From positions 372,001-436,000 of the forward strand of contig NZ_CP015820.1 in the NCBI RefSeq assembly GCF_002007485.1: a stretch of DNA of 64,000 bases, read 5' to 3'. The stretch comes from Ditibartonella apihabitans. Lineage in GTDB: Bacteria; Pseudomonadota; Alphaproteobacteria; Rhizobiales; Rhizobiaceae. The notes below the pieces were generated by a model. It had not been told where the DNA came from. It did no database searches and saw only the letters and a list, made by a program, of their open reading frames with translations. A program made the position numbers and the translations under genes. Positions 47,601-55,810 of this stretch are shown here, one piece after another. The first letter of the stretch is position 1, and every line of letters starts with the position of its first letter.

Positions 47601-48389
47601 CGGTGTGCGTGTTTGCGGCACGTTGGAGCCCCAAAGCATAAGGAAACCGGCATTATACCAGTCGGCAGATTCAGGCACATCTGTCTGTTCGCCCCATGTC
47701 ATGGGCGAAGCAGGCGGCAAATCGCAATACCAGTCATAGAAAGACATGCATACACCGCCGAGAAGTGACAGGTAACGCGAACCGGAAGCATAGGAGACCA
47801 TGGACATTGCCGGAATCGGCGAAAAGCCGATAATCCGGTCGGGACCATATTTCTTGATTGTGTAAGAATTGGCAGCAGCGATAATCTCGTTGACTTCGTC
47901 CCATGTAGAACGAACAAAGCCACCAAGCCCGCGCACCTTCTGGTATTCGGACCGTTTTTCAGGATTTTCCTGAATTGCAGCCCATGCACCAACCGGTGTT
48001 TTTACCACGCGTTCCTTGCGCCATAATTTGATAAGACGCGAGCGGATAAGCGGATATTTTACACGGTTTGCCGAATACATATACCAGCTATAGCTTGCGC
48101 CTCGCGGACAGCCACGTGGTTCATGGTTGGGCAGGTCAGGGCGGGTACGCGGATAATCGGTCTGCTGGGTTTCCCAAGTGACAATACCACCCTTGACATA
48201 GATTTTCCACGAGCACGAGCCGGTGCAATTGACACCGTGCGTCGAGCGCACGATTTTGTCATATTGCCAGCGTTTGCGATAAGCGTCTTCCCATGAACGG
48301 TTTTCATCGGTTGTAACACCATGTCCATGAGAAAACGGTTGTTTTTTTCGTGCCAGAAAATTCAGGCGGTCGAGTAGTAGACTCATCAA
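44640..48389 (-). CDS. narG: Respiratory nitrate reductase alpha subunit NarG
   Basis: Catalytic Mo-bisMGD subunit that reduces nitrate to nitrite in the cytoplasm, 1249 aa. FS0 cluster ligands are in STHGVNCTGSCSW (His and two Cys) with the last Cys in PRGCPRGASYSW. The molybdenum-binding aspartate lies in SFYDWYCDLPPASP. It has no twin-arginine signal, as expected for the cytoplasmic-facing Nar type. It starts 22 bp after narK2. It is full length with no interruption seen. NarG is known to reduce chlorate too, a family property. Confidence 0.98.
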   Translation of the reverse strand: MMSLLLDRLNFLARKKQPFSHGHGVTTDENRSWEDAYRKRWQYDKIVRSTHGVNCTGSCSWKIYVKGGIVTWETQQTDYPRTRPDLPNHEPRGCPRGASYSWYMYSANRVKYPLIRSRLIKLWRKERVVKTPVGAWAAIQENPEKRSEYQKVRGLGGFVRSTWDEVNEIIAAANSYTIKKYGPDRIIGFSPIPAMSMVSYASGSRYLSLLGGVCMSFYDWYCDLPPASPMTWGEQTDVPESADWYNAGFLMLWGSNVPQTRTPDAHFYSEARYKGTKSVVVSPDYSEASKFADLWLHPKQGTDAALAMALGHVILREFHLERQAEYFEDYCQRYTDMPMLVRLVNRNGHFIPDRLLRASDFADKLGETNNPEWKTVAVDMKSGEYVAPLGSSGFRWGEKGKWNLESKDGKGRDVTLEMSFMLEGEHDAVADVDFPYFASREHSFDDGTDHESILTRKVPARKLKLPEGEVVVATVFDLFVANYGLERGFKDKNCASSYDENIPYTPAWAEKITGVSRDKIITVAREFARNAEKTKGRSMVILGAGINHWYHMDMNYRGIINMLVMCGCIGQSGGGWSHYVGQEKLRPQTGWAPLAFGLDWSRPPRQMNGTSFFYAHTDQWRYETVKVSELLSPTAPEGPWDGALIDYNIRAERMGWLPSAPQLKANPINLVREAEAAGKDPKDYIVDSLKSGSLQMSCEDPDDPVNWPRNMFVWRSNILGSSGKGHEYFLKHFLGTANGVLGKDLGDQGRVETKEAVWHDEAPEGKLDLLVTLDFRMSTTCVYSDIVLPTATWYEKNDLNTSDMHPFIHPLSSAADPAWEARCDWNIFKGLAEKFSEVSKEVLGVEKDVVLSPSQHDTAGELGQPFDVKDWKKGEIEPIPGKTMPAIAVVERDYPNIYKRFTALGPLMKKVGNGGKGINWKTEEEVDLVGRINGVVEDEGATKGMPSIATDIDATEVILTLAPETNGEVAVKAWEALGEHTGRDHTHLALPKEDEKIRYRDIVAQPRKIISSPTWSGLESEKVCYNAGYTNVHELIPWRTITGRQQLYQDHLWMRAFGEGFCVYRPPIDTKTVTTEIEAKAGDKPHLILNFITPHQKWGIHSTYSDNLLMLTLNRGGPVVWISENDARKAGIVDNDWVEAFNANGSLVARVIVSQRMKDGTVFMYHAQEKIVNVPGSPLTKQRGGIHNSVTRVITKPTHMIGGYVQQSYGFNYYGTVGANRDEFVVVRKLDHVDWMDGEENSAMKEAAE

Positions 48390-48410
48390 TGGTCTCCTTA
48401 ACTTACAGCG

Positions 48411-49826
48411 TTATTTTTGTGTCCGACGACCTTCAACATGGAGGATTGCACCGTTACGGATGTAACAGAACCATGTGATGGCGAGGCAAATAACGTAAAA
48501 GATCATAAATCCCCAAAGTGCGGCTTGCGGGCCACCCGTTGCATCTTTGGATAGTGCAAAACTTACGGGTATAAGAAAGAAGGCATAGGCAGCAATGGCG
48601 GCGGTAAAGCCGGTAATTGCAGCCGATTCACGGTCGCTTTGATGGCGCTTTTGTTCTTCCGTGGCATTTGGCATGGTTTTGTCGATAACACGGCTCATAA
48701 TAACCGGTATCATCTGGAAGGTTGAAGCATTGCCGACACCGGTTGCAAAGAACAAAACCATGAACGCAGCAAAGAAACCGGGGAAAGCAACGGCGCTACC
48801 GGGATTTGCAACAAAATAAAGCGCGGCTCCCAGAGCAAGCATCATCAGGATAAATGCCCAGAAGGTTACACGACCACCGCCGATTTTATCGCTTACGCCA
48901 CCAAAACCCGCACGTGCAAGTGCCGAAATCAGTGGTCCCAAGAATACATAGTTCACCACATTTACATCCGGAAAGGTCAACCGCATTAGAAGTGGAAATG
49001 CAGCAGAAAAACCGATGAACGAGCCAAAAGTTCCCATGTAAAGAATACACATCAGCCAGTTATCTTTACGTTTGAAAATAATAGCTTGATCGGAAAATGA
49101 AGCCTTGGCATCGGCAATGTCGTTCATTCCGAACCAGCAGCATATGGCTGATAAAGCAATGAAGGGGACGAAAACAAAGGCACCGTTTTGTAGCCAGAGC
49201 TCGGAAGTGTGACCATTCGCTTCTGTAACAGTGAGCGGGTGGCCGCCCAACCAGCCGAAAGCGTTGGTGGCAATAACAAGCGGTACAACAAATTGCACAA
49301 CCGACACACCGAGGTTGCCCAAACCGGCATTAAGGCCGCTGGCTTTGCCTTTTTCGGCTTTCGGGTAGAAAAACGAAATATTCGACATGGAAGAAGAAAA
49401 GTTTCCGCCACCGAAGCCGCACAATAGTGCAAGAAGCGCCATCACCCAATAAGGGGTATTGACGTCCTGCACAGCAAAACCGATTCCGAGTGCCGGTATC
49501 AACAAAGACGCGGTTGTGAGTGCCGTCCAGCGACGGCCACCGAATATCGGCACCATGAAGGAATAGAATATGCGGAGTGTTGCTCCGGAAAGCCCCGGCA
49601 AAGCGGTAAGCCAGAACAATTGTGTCGAGCTGAATTTGAAACCGGCGCGCGGCAATTCAGCCACAACCACTGACCAAACCTGCCACACGGCAAAAGCGAG
49701 AAGCAGAGCCGGAATAGACAACCAGAGATTCTTGTTGGCAATTTTGCGCCCGTAATTATTCCAGAAACTGCTATCTTCGGGATTCCATTCGGTTAATACA
49801 TAACCTTTATTAATTTGATTGGACAT
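48411..49826 (-). CDS. narK2: Nitrate/nitrite transporter, NarK2 type
   Basis: Major facilitator superfamily protein of 471 aa with about 12-14 membrane spans. Nitrate-signature glycine-rich segments are GFGGGNFSSSMSNISFFYP and FATGVGNASTFQMIP. It groups with NarK2 nitrate/nitrite antiporters (nitrite out, nitrate in) by the long central loop and the FGMNDIADAK segment; the assignment of mode is by family resemblance. It sits directly between narK1 and narG in the operon. In some alphaproteobacteria narK1 and narK2 are fused; here they are two genes 5 bp apart. Confidence 0.92.
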   Translation of the reverse strand: MSNQINKGYVLTEWNPEDSSFWNNYGRKIANKNLWLSIPALLLAFAVWQVWSVVVAELPRAGFKFSSTQLFWLTALPGLSGATLRIFYSFMVPIFGGRRWTALTTASLLIPALGIGFAVQDVNTPYWVMALLALLCGFGGGNFSSSMSNISFFYPKAEKGKASGLNAGLGNLGVSVVQFVVPLVIATNAFGWLGGHPLTVTEANGHTSELWLQNGAFVFVPFIALSAICCWFGMNDIADAKASFSDQAIIFKRKDNWLMCILYMGTFGSFIGFSAAFPLLMRLTFPDVNVVNYVFLGPLISALARAGFGGVSDKIGGGRVTFWAFILMMLALGAALYFVANPGSAVAFPGFFAAFMVLFFATGVGNASTFQMIPVIMSRVIDKTMPNATEEQKRHQSDRESAAITGFTAAIAAYAFFLIPVSFALSKDATGGPQAALWGFMIFYVICLAITWFCYIRNGAILHVEGRRTQK

Positions 49827-49831
49827 GCGAA

Positions 49832-51124
49832 TTACTCCTGAAATTCAGGCGTTTTTTGCCCGAGCTCTACCAATTTGCGGTGCTCCATCAGAAGGATTGA
49901 AACATGCATCCAGATGAGTGCCGCGAGTGAAATGACAAATAAAATCATGAAGCAGGTTGAATAGATTCCGGTGATGTCGAGGACTTCACCGAAGAGAATG
50001 GGCAGGATAAATCCGCCAAGTCCGCCCATCATACCGACGAGGCCGCCAACGGCACCGACGCTTTTCGGGTAATAAACAGGAATATGCTTATAAACAGCCG
50101 CTTTCCCGAGAGCCATGAAGAAGCCGAGTATGGCAACGACAATCGCAAAACCGACAAGGCTGATAGCAAATGTGAAGGTGAATGGACCTTTCGCAGTTTC
50201 AACCGTGTATTGTGTCGGAGGGTAGGAGAGAATGAAACATGTAATGGTACACATTGTGAGTGTCCAATACATGACACGGCGTGCTCCATATTTATCAGAA
50301 AGATAACCGCCATAGGCACGGAAGAGCGATGCGGGTATCGAATAGAGTGCAGCAATGACGCCTGCAAGCCACAGATCGATTGAATAAACATCCTGCAAAT
50401 AGTGCGGCAACCACGTTGCCAAAGCGATATATCCACCGAATACGAAGAAATAATAGAAGGAAAACCGCCACACTTGCAGTTTCTTCAAAGGTGCAAGTTC
50501 AAGCAAAGCGCTTTGCGGCTTGATGCCCAACCGGCGCTGTTCGACAAGCACGGGATCGTCGGAGGTAAAGAGCCAGAAGATCACAGCCGTAATAACGAGC
50601 ACCAGTGCCCAGATATAGGCCACGCCTTCCCAGCTTCCCCACCAGCTCATCACCCATGGAGCGCCAAGCTTGGTAACGGCTGCACCGACATTGCCTGCAC
50701 CGAAAATGCCCAGTGCCAGGCCCTGTCTTTTGGCGCTGAACCAGCGTGAAACATAGGCAACGCCCACAGAAAATGTGCCGCCGGCAATGCCAATCCCGAG
50801 AGCCGCTACCAACATCCACGTGTAGGTGTGGGCAAAAGTGAGGAGAAATGTCGATAAGGCCGAAGCCAGCATCGATAAAACAAAAATAATGCGTCCACCG
50901 ATCTGTTCGGTCCAGATGCCAAGTGGAATGCGCACAAGTGAACCGGTGAGTACGGGTGTCGCTATGAGGAGTCCGAGTTCAGACTGGCTCAAGCCCAATT
51001 TTTTCTGGATCGCAATGCCGATAATCGAAAAAATTGTCCATACCGCAAAACAGACGGTAAAGGCCAAAGAGCTCAGCCATAAGGCCTCTGACGAGCCTTT
51101 GATCGGGGTGTCAGTTTGTTCCAT
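49832..51124 (-). CDS. narK1: Nitrate transporter, NarK1 type
   Basis: MFS nitrate importer (nitrate/proton symporter type), first gene of the nar operon; 430 aa from ATG 51124 with GGTGG just upstream. A longer frame to 51205 adds residues with no family similarity and would run into the regulatory site. About 12 membrane spans, with GIAGGTFSVGVAYVSRWF and GGLVGMMGGLGGFILPILFG carrying the glycine-rich nitrate signatures. The promoter region contains the Fnr-type site at 51192. Confidence 0.92.
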   Translation of the reverse strand: MEQTDTPIKGSSEALWLSSLAFTVCFAVWTIFSIIGIAIQKKLGLSQSELGLLIATPVLTGSLVRIPLGIWTEQIGGRIIFVLSMLASALSTFLLTFAHTYTWMLVAALGIGIAGGTFSVGVAYVSRWFSAKRQGLALGIFGAGNVGAAVTKLGAPWVMSWWGSWEGVAYIWALVLVITAVIFWLFTSDDPVLVEQRRLGIKPQSALLELAPLKKLQVWRFSFYYFFVFGGYIALATWLPHYLQDVYSIDLWLAGVIAALYSIPASLFRAYGGYLSDKYGARRVMYWTLTMCTITCFILSYPPTQYTVETAKGPFTFTFAISLVGFAIVVAILGFFMALGKAAVYKHIPVYYPKSVGAVGGLVGMMGGLGGFILPILFGEVLDITGIYSTCFMILFVISLAALIWMHVSILLMEHRKLVELGQKTPEFQE

Positions 51125-51191
51125 TTTTACCACCAGATAAATTCTTCCTTTTTGTTGAGGGGGTATGTAGTAATGAGTGAAATAGGGCACC

Positions 51192-51205
51192 TTGATCAAA
51201 ATCAA
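51192..51205. promoter_or_regulatory. Perfect FNR/NarR-type site upstream of narK1
   Basis: TTGATCAAAATCAA, i.e. TTGAT-N4-ATCAA, a perfect Crp/Fnr-family half-site pair. Its centre is 74 bp before the narK1 ATG. If placed at -41.5, transcription would start near 51157, and a TACATA -10-like hexamer lies at 51164-51169 on the minus strand. It is also 126 bp before narR, so it may serve both divergent genes. Confidence 0.85.
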
Positions 51206-51331
51206 ATGAGTTTTATTTAAAATAAAAGAAAAGCTTATTTTGAAATAATGATGATGACGTCTTGAAATATTGCTCTACTACACTTGATAGATGTTAAGAA
51301 CAAAATGAAATATGTTAATTAGAGGAACGAA

Positions 51332-52033
51332 ATGAGATCAGAAGATCGGTTAAAAATTCAAAATCTCGATATTTTTTCGCAAGCGAGTGACAAAACATTC
51401 GATTCTTTAATTGGCCCGGGTTTTTTCCAACGTTTTCCTCCGGGGGTGGTTCTCGTCAATGAAAACACCATGCAGGATTTTCTCTACATATTGGTCGATG
51501 GTCAGGTCGAGATGTATGCGACCAGCCATGGGCGTGTAACAATTCTCGATATTATCCAGCCGGTAAGTCTCTTCATTCTCGCAGCAATTTTGAATGATGA
51601 TGTTTGCCTTCAATCAGCCCGCACATTAACCGAAGCGGAAGTTCTGATGATTCCGTCAGCCCGTTTCAGGGAGGCAATCGACAATGATACTGCTTTCATG
51701 CATGCGGTTGTTCGCGAACTTTCGCGCCGTTATCGTACGACCATCAAGGAATTGAAAAATCAGAAATTGAGAAACGGCAGTGAACGGCTGGCAAACTGGA
51801 TTTTGGCTGAAGCCGATACGCAGGTCGAGGCTAATTATATCGATATTCCGTTCGAGAAAAAACTTCTTGCCTATAAACTCGGCATGACTCCTGAAAATCT
51901 TTCACGGGCATTTGCAACCATTGCAAAACATGGTGTCAATGTCGACGGATCACGAATAGTCTTTACCGACAGACAAAAATTTATCGATTTTGCCCACCCC
52001 GACAAGCTTATCGACAAACGGGAGCCTGTCTGA
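51332..52033 (+). CDS. narR: Crp/Fnr-family transcriptional regulator, NarR/Nnr type
   Basis: 233 aa activator with a cyclic-nucleotide-binding-like fold (about 15-125), a dimer helix (about 125-150) and a C-terminal helix-turn-helix (176-200, LLAYKLGMTPENLSRAF). It has only one cysteine (Cys92), so it lacks the oxygen-sensing 4Fe-4S cluster of FNR. Its recognition helix contains the E-x2-SR pattern that reads TTGAT half-sites. Divergent position next to narK1 matches NarR of Paracoccus and Brucella, which responds to nitrate/nitrite. NnrR-type NO sensing is the alternative. AGAGGAACGA precedes the ATG. Confidence 0.88.
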   Translation: MRSEDRLKIQNLDIFSQASDKTFDSLIGPGFFQRFPPGVVLVNENTMQDFLYILVDGQVEMYATSHGRVTILDIIQPVSLFILAAILNDDVCLQSARTLTEAEVLMIPSARFREAIDNDTAFMHAVVRELSRRYRTTIKELKNQKLRNGSERLANWILAEADTQVEANYIDIPFEKKLLAYKLGMTPENLSRAFATIAKHGVNVDGSRIVFTDRQKFIDFAHPDKLIDKREPV

Positions 52034-52142
52034 TTATAACTGACCTCATGATGAAAACCGGATTAGCCATGCTCTACGGTTTTAATGGTAATCAGATTTT
52101 GTTCGTTTGAACAAAAATCATCGTCAGTTAAGGATTATTTCT

Positions 52143-52481
52143 GTGCGTTTAATGCGTCGATTATTTCGTTTTGTGTCGTTTATATTTCTGGTGATAACGA
52201 TTATAGCGCTTGTTATCGACGCAGCCCGTTCAGTCGGTGCATCCCAAATTGTGTTTACGCCGGCCCGGTCTGCACTATCGTTTATATTTAGTTTGAGCGC
52301 ACAGGAATTTGATAACGTTATTGCGCATCTTTCACCTCCATATCTATCTATAGCTGCTAGAATGATCACTCTTTGTCCAACATGGATCATTTCGGGAGCT
52401 TTTGCGTTGGTATTTTATAGTGTTGGATATGATCGTGAGGCCGTTTTGGAAAAGACAGGTTTTGGTGAAGAAAATGTTTGA
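52143..52481 (+). CDS. Conserved small membrane protein upstream of msrA
   Basis: 112 aa from GTG 52143, chosen because AAGGA lies eight bases upstream; a TTG at 52107 and an ATG at 52152 are alternatives. Two hydrophobic helices (about residues 8-28 and 75-95) flank a central part, and an [12 protein letters not shown] segment resembles uncharacterised Rhizobiales proteins. The function is unknown. The end overlaps the msrA start, so both share a transcript. Confidence 0.7.
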   Translation: MRLMRRLFRFVSFIFLVITIIALVIDAARSVGASQIVFTPARSALSFIFSLSAQEFDNVIAHLSPPYLSIAARMITLCPTWIISGAFALVFYSVGYDREAVLEKTGFGEENV

Positions 52482-53127
52482 TATTTTGTCGCTTTCGGAA
52501 AAACTCACTATGCCGAAAAAAGAAAATGCACTTGTCGGCAGAAGTGAACCAATCGAAACCTCGGAAAAACATTTCGTCAACGGCCACAATCTGAAAGGTC
52601 CATATCCTGAAAATATGCATCATATCATTGTTGCAATGGGCTGTTTCTGGGGCGTTGAACGGCTGTTCTGGAAAATGCCGGGCGTTTATGTGACGGCTGC
52701 CGGTTACACCGGTGGCTTCACACCAAACCCGACTTATGAAGAAGTTTGTACGGGTAAAACCGGTCATACAGAAGCGGTCCTCGTCGTCTATGATCCGAAG
52801 ATACTGCCTCTCAATGAAATATTGAAAACTTTCTGGGAACAGCATGATCCCACACAAGGCATGCGGCAGGGAAACGACATCGGCAATAATTACCGTTCGG
52901 CTCTCTATCTTTCCAATGAACATGATCTGGAAATTGCAAAAAAAAGCAAAGCGCAATTTGAAAAGGCACTTCAATCCAAGGGATTGGGGCCGATTACAAC
53001 GGAAATTGCGTTAGAAGGGCCATTCTATTTTGCCGAAGGTTATCACCAGCAATATCTCGCAAAAAACCCTAATGGCTATTGTGGACTAAAGGGAACCGGT
53101 GTTTCTTGCCCCGTTCCACGAGGCTGA
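52474..53127 (+). CDS. msrA: Peptide-methionine (S)-S-oxide reductase MsrA
   Basis: Repairs oxidised methionine (S form) in proteins; 217 aa from ATG 52474. The catalytic cysteine lies in [13 protein letters not shown], substrate-binding residues in [23 protein letters not shown], and the resolving Cys is near the C-terminus ([11 protein letters not shown]). A longer frame to 52402 lies inside the preceding gene and is not family-like. It is cytoplasmic: no signal peptide is visible. Oxidant repair fits a bacterium that meets nitrite and NO chemistry, though this is context only. Confidence 0.95.
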   Translation: MFDILSLSEKLTMPKKENALVGRSEPIETSEKHFVNGHNLKGPYPENMHHIIVAMGCFWGVERLFWKMPGVYVTAAGYTGGFTPNPTYEEVCTGKTGHTEAVLVVYDPKILPLNEILKTFWEQHDPTQGMRQGNDIGNNYRSALYLSNEHDLEIAKKSKAQFEKALQSKGLGPITTEIALEGPFYFAEGYHQQYLAKNPNGYCGLKGTGVSCPVPRG

Positions 53128-53407
53128 TTGTGCATAACCTATCGGAGCAATTCATGAATTTATCGGCGTTTGGAATATAGGACGCCGGGATATTGGCAAA
53201 TATGTCCTGACATTTTCCGGTCAAAAATAGCAGGCGAAAGCTCTGTAATAATTTTTGGCAAATAACCGGATTATTCTGAACCATATTGAAAAATAAATTG
53301 ATGCCAATAAAAAACTTGGTGACGATTATTCGACAGGGTAGAGGGAAACATGATGTTTCCCGATTTTTCAGTATCAATATTTTTCGAGCAAGAACTGTTG
53401 AACAATT

Positions 53408-53614
53408 TCACCAATGCGGTGGTCGGGTGACAGGAATGTCAGGCTGGCTTTGTTCTTCAAGTTCCAGAAAGCGTTTGGTTAGTGCTTTTAATTTTTTATC
53501 CATAAGGTCGATTGTTTTCCATTGTTCAGCGAGAACAGTAGAAAGCTCGTCGACAAGTCGCTCTTGTTCGGCAAGTTTGATTTCGACCTCGGTAAGACGA
53601 TCTTTTTCAATCAC
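53408..53614 (-). CDS. slyX: SlyX family protein
   Basis: 68 aa coiled-coil protein. Heptad-like helix runs over residues 5-50 (EVEIKLAEQERLVDELSTVL) and ends in the SlyX signature RPPHW. The function is not known. It starts with GTG 53614 overlapping the stop of the truncated haemoglobin gene (GTGA), so it is translationally coupled to it. Confidence 0.9.
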   Translation of the reverse strand: MIEKDRLTEVEIKLAEQERLVDELSTVLAEQWKTIDLMDKKLKALTKRFLELEEQSQPDIPVTRPPHW

Positions 53615-54033
53615 AATGCGTGATCCTTATTTCTGATATAGCGTTCGCCGGGTTGTAAAAGAACCTTATTGTTGAAGGCAAGGCCCAACTCGAGACTGTG
53701 GGCGATCTGGGTTGCTTTTTTCATGAACAATTCGGCATCTACCCTCACGCAAAGTTCTTCAACGGTATTTTTGAAAATTTCGAGCCAATGGTCGAAATGC
53801 GCAGCATCAATCGGTAAAACGACATGCTTGGGCATAGGGCGTCCGTTATAACGGTTGGTATGCAGCATGACCGATGACCAGAAGGCGAACATATTTTGTA
53901 AATGGGGCTCCCAATCGTGAATATGTTCTTCAAAAATAGGACCTAGCATATAATCTTTTCTGATCCGCGCGTAAAATGTGCGCACAACGGCTTCAATCAA
54001 TGTTTCATCTACTGCTATCGGTTCTTGTGCCAT
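53611..54033 (-). CDS. Group III truncated haemoglobin
   Basis: Haem protein of 140 aa from ATG 54033; the longer frame starts with TTG 54042. The helical pattern is that of group III: VVRTFYARIRKDYMLGPIF, then WEPHLQNMFAFWSSVML, PMPKHVVLPIDAAHFDHWLEIF with the proximal His in AAHFDHW. Group III proteins are linked to NO or oxygen chemistry in other species. It overlaps the upstream hypothetical gene and the downstream slyX. Location 1.6 kb from narR is suggestive, but a role in nitrosative stress is inferred. Confidence 0.9.
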   Translation of the reverse strand: MAQEPIAVDETLIEAVVRTFYARIRKDYMLGPIFEEHIHDWEPHLQNMFAFWSSVMLHTNRYNGRPMPKHVVLPIDAAHFDHWLEIFKNTVEELCVRVDAELFMKKATQIAHSLELGLAFNNKVLLQPGERYIRNKDHAL

Positions 54034-54038
54034 AAATC

Positions 54039-54998
54039 TCAATCTGTTGCTTTGATTTTCATACCGTAAATATCAATGCCATGACCTTCACCCATAAGGT
54101 CGCTTGTCAAATAAAGTTTTGCTGAACCTGATCCTTCGGCCGGTATTGTTAGGTCAAATAATAGGTCGTTCCGATTTGTCGGAACTTCAAAACGCCGCCG
54201 TCCACAATCGGCATTATTGCCGAGATCACATGTTATACTCATTTGGCTTGGCTCTGTTCCATCACTTTTGGCGTTGATATCAATGAGTACTTTTTTACCG
54301 CGTAAGCCGGATAAAACACCCGCGCCAATTTCAATAACGACAATATCTTGCTCGCTATTCGCTGAAATATGGGTATATGGTATTCCGGCGTCATCACGTA
54401 TATCGACCGATGTGCGACCATAGACTGTGAGCGCCGAGGCATCACCCGGACGGAAAAATCTAATCCAACCGTCATTGGTTTCGGTTTCTTGACGGAAAGG
54501 TTGCATCAACGTGGAACGCGGGTTTTGCTCAGCCGCTTCCTTTTGACGTTCAACAAGAGCACGGCCTGAAAAACTGTTAAAAAACGACCACGCGGTGAAG
54601 CCTAAAACCATAATAATTGCAAGAATCGATGGAGCAACAATCAGCAGAATTTTGGAACGCCGTCTTGTTCTAGCCCGATGCAAACTCCGGTTATCGAAAT
54701 TTGTCGCTCCGTTTACTTCAATTTTTATCTGTTCTTCGGGGCCTTCTGCAGCGAGTTCATTATAGTATTGCGTTTTTTCTTCGGGAGCCTGAACAATGTA
54801 ATCCTGTTCTATGCTCCGGATAATTTGCATCAATGCATCGCGTCGCTTGGAACGACTCTCGTTGCTCAAATCATGTTGAGCCAACAATGCACGCTCATGG
54901 GCGTTCCATGCAGATTCATAAATCTGCCGCCTTTGAGCAACATTGCTGGCGTCAATTCTAAGCAATGCATTGCGGATGGCTTGCTCGGCACTAGCCAA
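54039..54998 (-). CDS. Conserved hypothetical protein, one membrane span
   Basis: 319 aa, not recognised as a named family. The N-terminal 110 residues are charged and helical (RNALLRIDASNVAQRRQIYESAW), and a single transmembrane segment lies at about 116-137 (ILLIVAPSILAIIMVLGF). The C-terminal domain (about 170-319) is beta-rich and probably periplasmic (DGWIRFFRPGDASALTVYGR, GVLSGLRGKKVLIDINAKSD), perhaps carbohydrate-binding-like. Similar proteins are known in Rhizobiales. It overlaps the truncated haemoglobin gene's start, so the three genes are one operon. Confidence 0.7.
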   Translation of the reverse strand: MASAEQAIRNALLRIDASNVAQRRQIYESAWNAHERALLAQHDLSNESRSKRRDALMQIIRSIEQDYIVQAPEEKTQYYNELAAEGPEEQIKIEVNGATNFDNRSLHRARTRRRSKILLIVAPSILAIIMVLGFTAWSFFNSFSGRALVERQKEAAEQNPRSTLMQPFRQETETNDGWIRFFRPGDASALTVYGRTSVDIRDDAGIPYTHISANSEQDIVVIEIGAGVLSGLRGKKVLIDINAKSDGTEPSQMSITCDLGNNADCGRRRFEVPTNRNDLLFDLTIPAEGSGSAKLYLTSDLMGEGHGIDIYGMKIKATD

Positions 54999-55221
54999 GA
55001 AAAATTCTCCTCAAACTAAAAACATTGAAATCTAGAATAAGCATCAGGTGAAAAATAGGCAAACCAATTCTATTGTTGATGATTTTAAAAAAAGCTTGTG
55101 TTTTGACATTGCGTTGCCGGTTCATAACGAAAATTACCGAAAGATAAAATTGGGCGCTTGCTTTCAGACGATCTTTTGGCTATCACCCGATACCGGTTCT
55201 GTCTTGAAGACAAGAATCTGT

Positions 55222-55297
55222 GCCGCATTAGCTCAGTTGGTAGAGCACGTCATTCGTAATGATGGGGTCGCTGGTTCGATTCCGGCATGCGGCACCA
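55222..55297 (+). tRNA. tRNA-Thr (anticodon CGT)
   Basis: 76-nt cloverleaf including CCA. The acceptor stem is GCCGCAT / ATGCGGC and the D-arm is GCTC-AGTTGGTA-GAGC. The anticodon stem is CGTCA / TGATG around loop TTCGTAA, anticodon CGT (reads ACG). T-arm GGTTCGATTCC. CCA at 55295-55297 is encoded. Confidence 0.95.
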
Positions 55298-55810
55298 ATA
55301 AAAATCATGTAAGTATTTGTTTTTATTATGTTTTTTATTTTTTAATTTTTAAGATATTGAAAAATTAGCCAAAAATGTAACACATTTTAAAAAAAGAAAA
55401 CGGAAAAATAATAATATTTACAATGCGTTATAAAGAAGTGTACTGCCAGTATGCGGCACCAGGCATATTTTTGCAACGCATTTAACTGATAATTTTAGTT
55501 TCTACCCTCAAAATCTATCGGATGGATCAAAAAATATTATGTTTTGTTTAATTGATTGATTGATTTGTTTATTCAATACAATAAATAAAAATATTTTATA
55601 GTTAATATATTTATTTTAGTATTGTTTTTTATTAATTATTTATTCTAAATTTCATTAAAATAAAACATTAAACATATATTGAATATGAACTATATTTATA
55701 ATATATTTTTTTGTAACGATCGTTAATTTTTATGTTTTACGTCGTCGATTGCTTTATCTCGACGCGTGGGTTTTATGAATGTCTATCAAGTTAAATAGCC
55801 GATATATAGG
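55298..55810. other. AT-rich interval behind tRNA-Thr with duplicated tRNA end
   Basis: About 510 bp, very AT-rich, no gene. It contains an 11-bp exact copy of the tRNA-Thr 3' end (ATGCGGCACCA) at 55451-55461, and poly-A/T runs near 55540-55730. No integrase or phage gene remnant is visible. Confidence 0.5.
55451..55461 (+). repeat. 11-bp copy of the tRNA-Thr 3' end (possible att scar)
   Basis: ATGCGGCACCA is identical to the last 11 bases of tRNA-Thr (55287-55297), 154 bp downstream. Duplicated tRNA ends are what site-specific integration leaves behind. Here only a short distance separates the copies, so any inserted element is gone or never was there. Confidence 0.5.

Noticed and set aside
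55048-55368. 106-aa plus-strand frame
   Set aside because: It reads through tRNA-Thr, so it is not coding.
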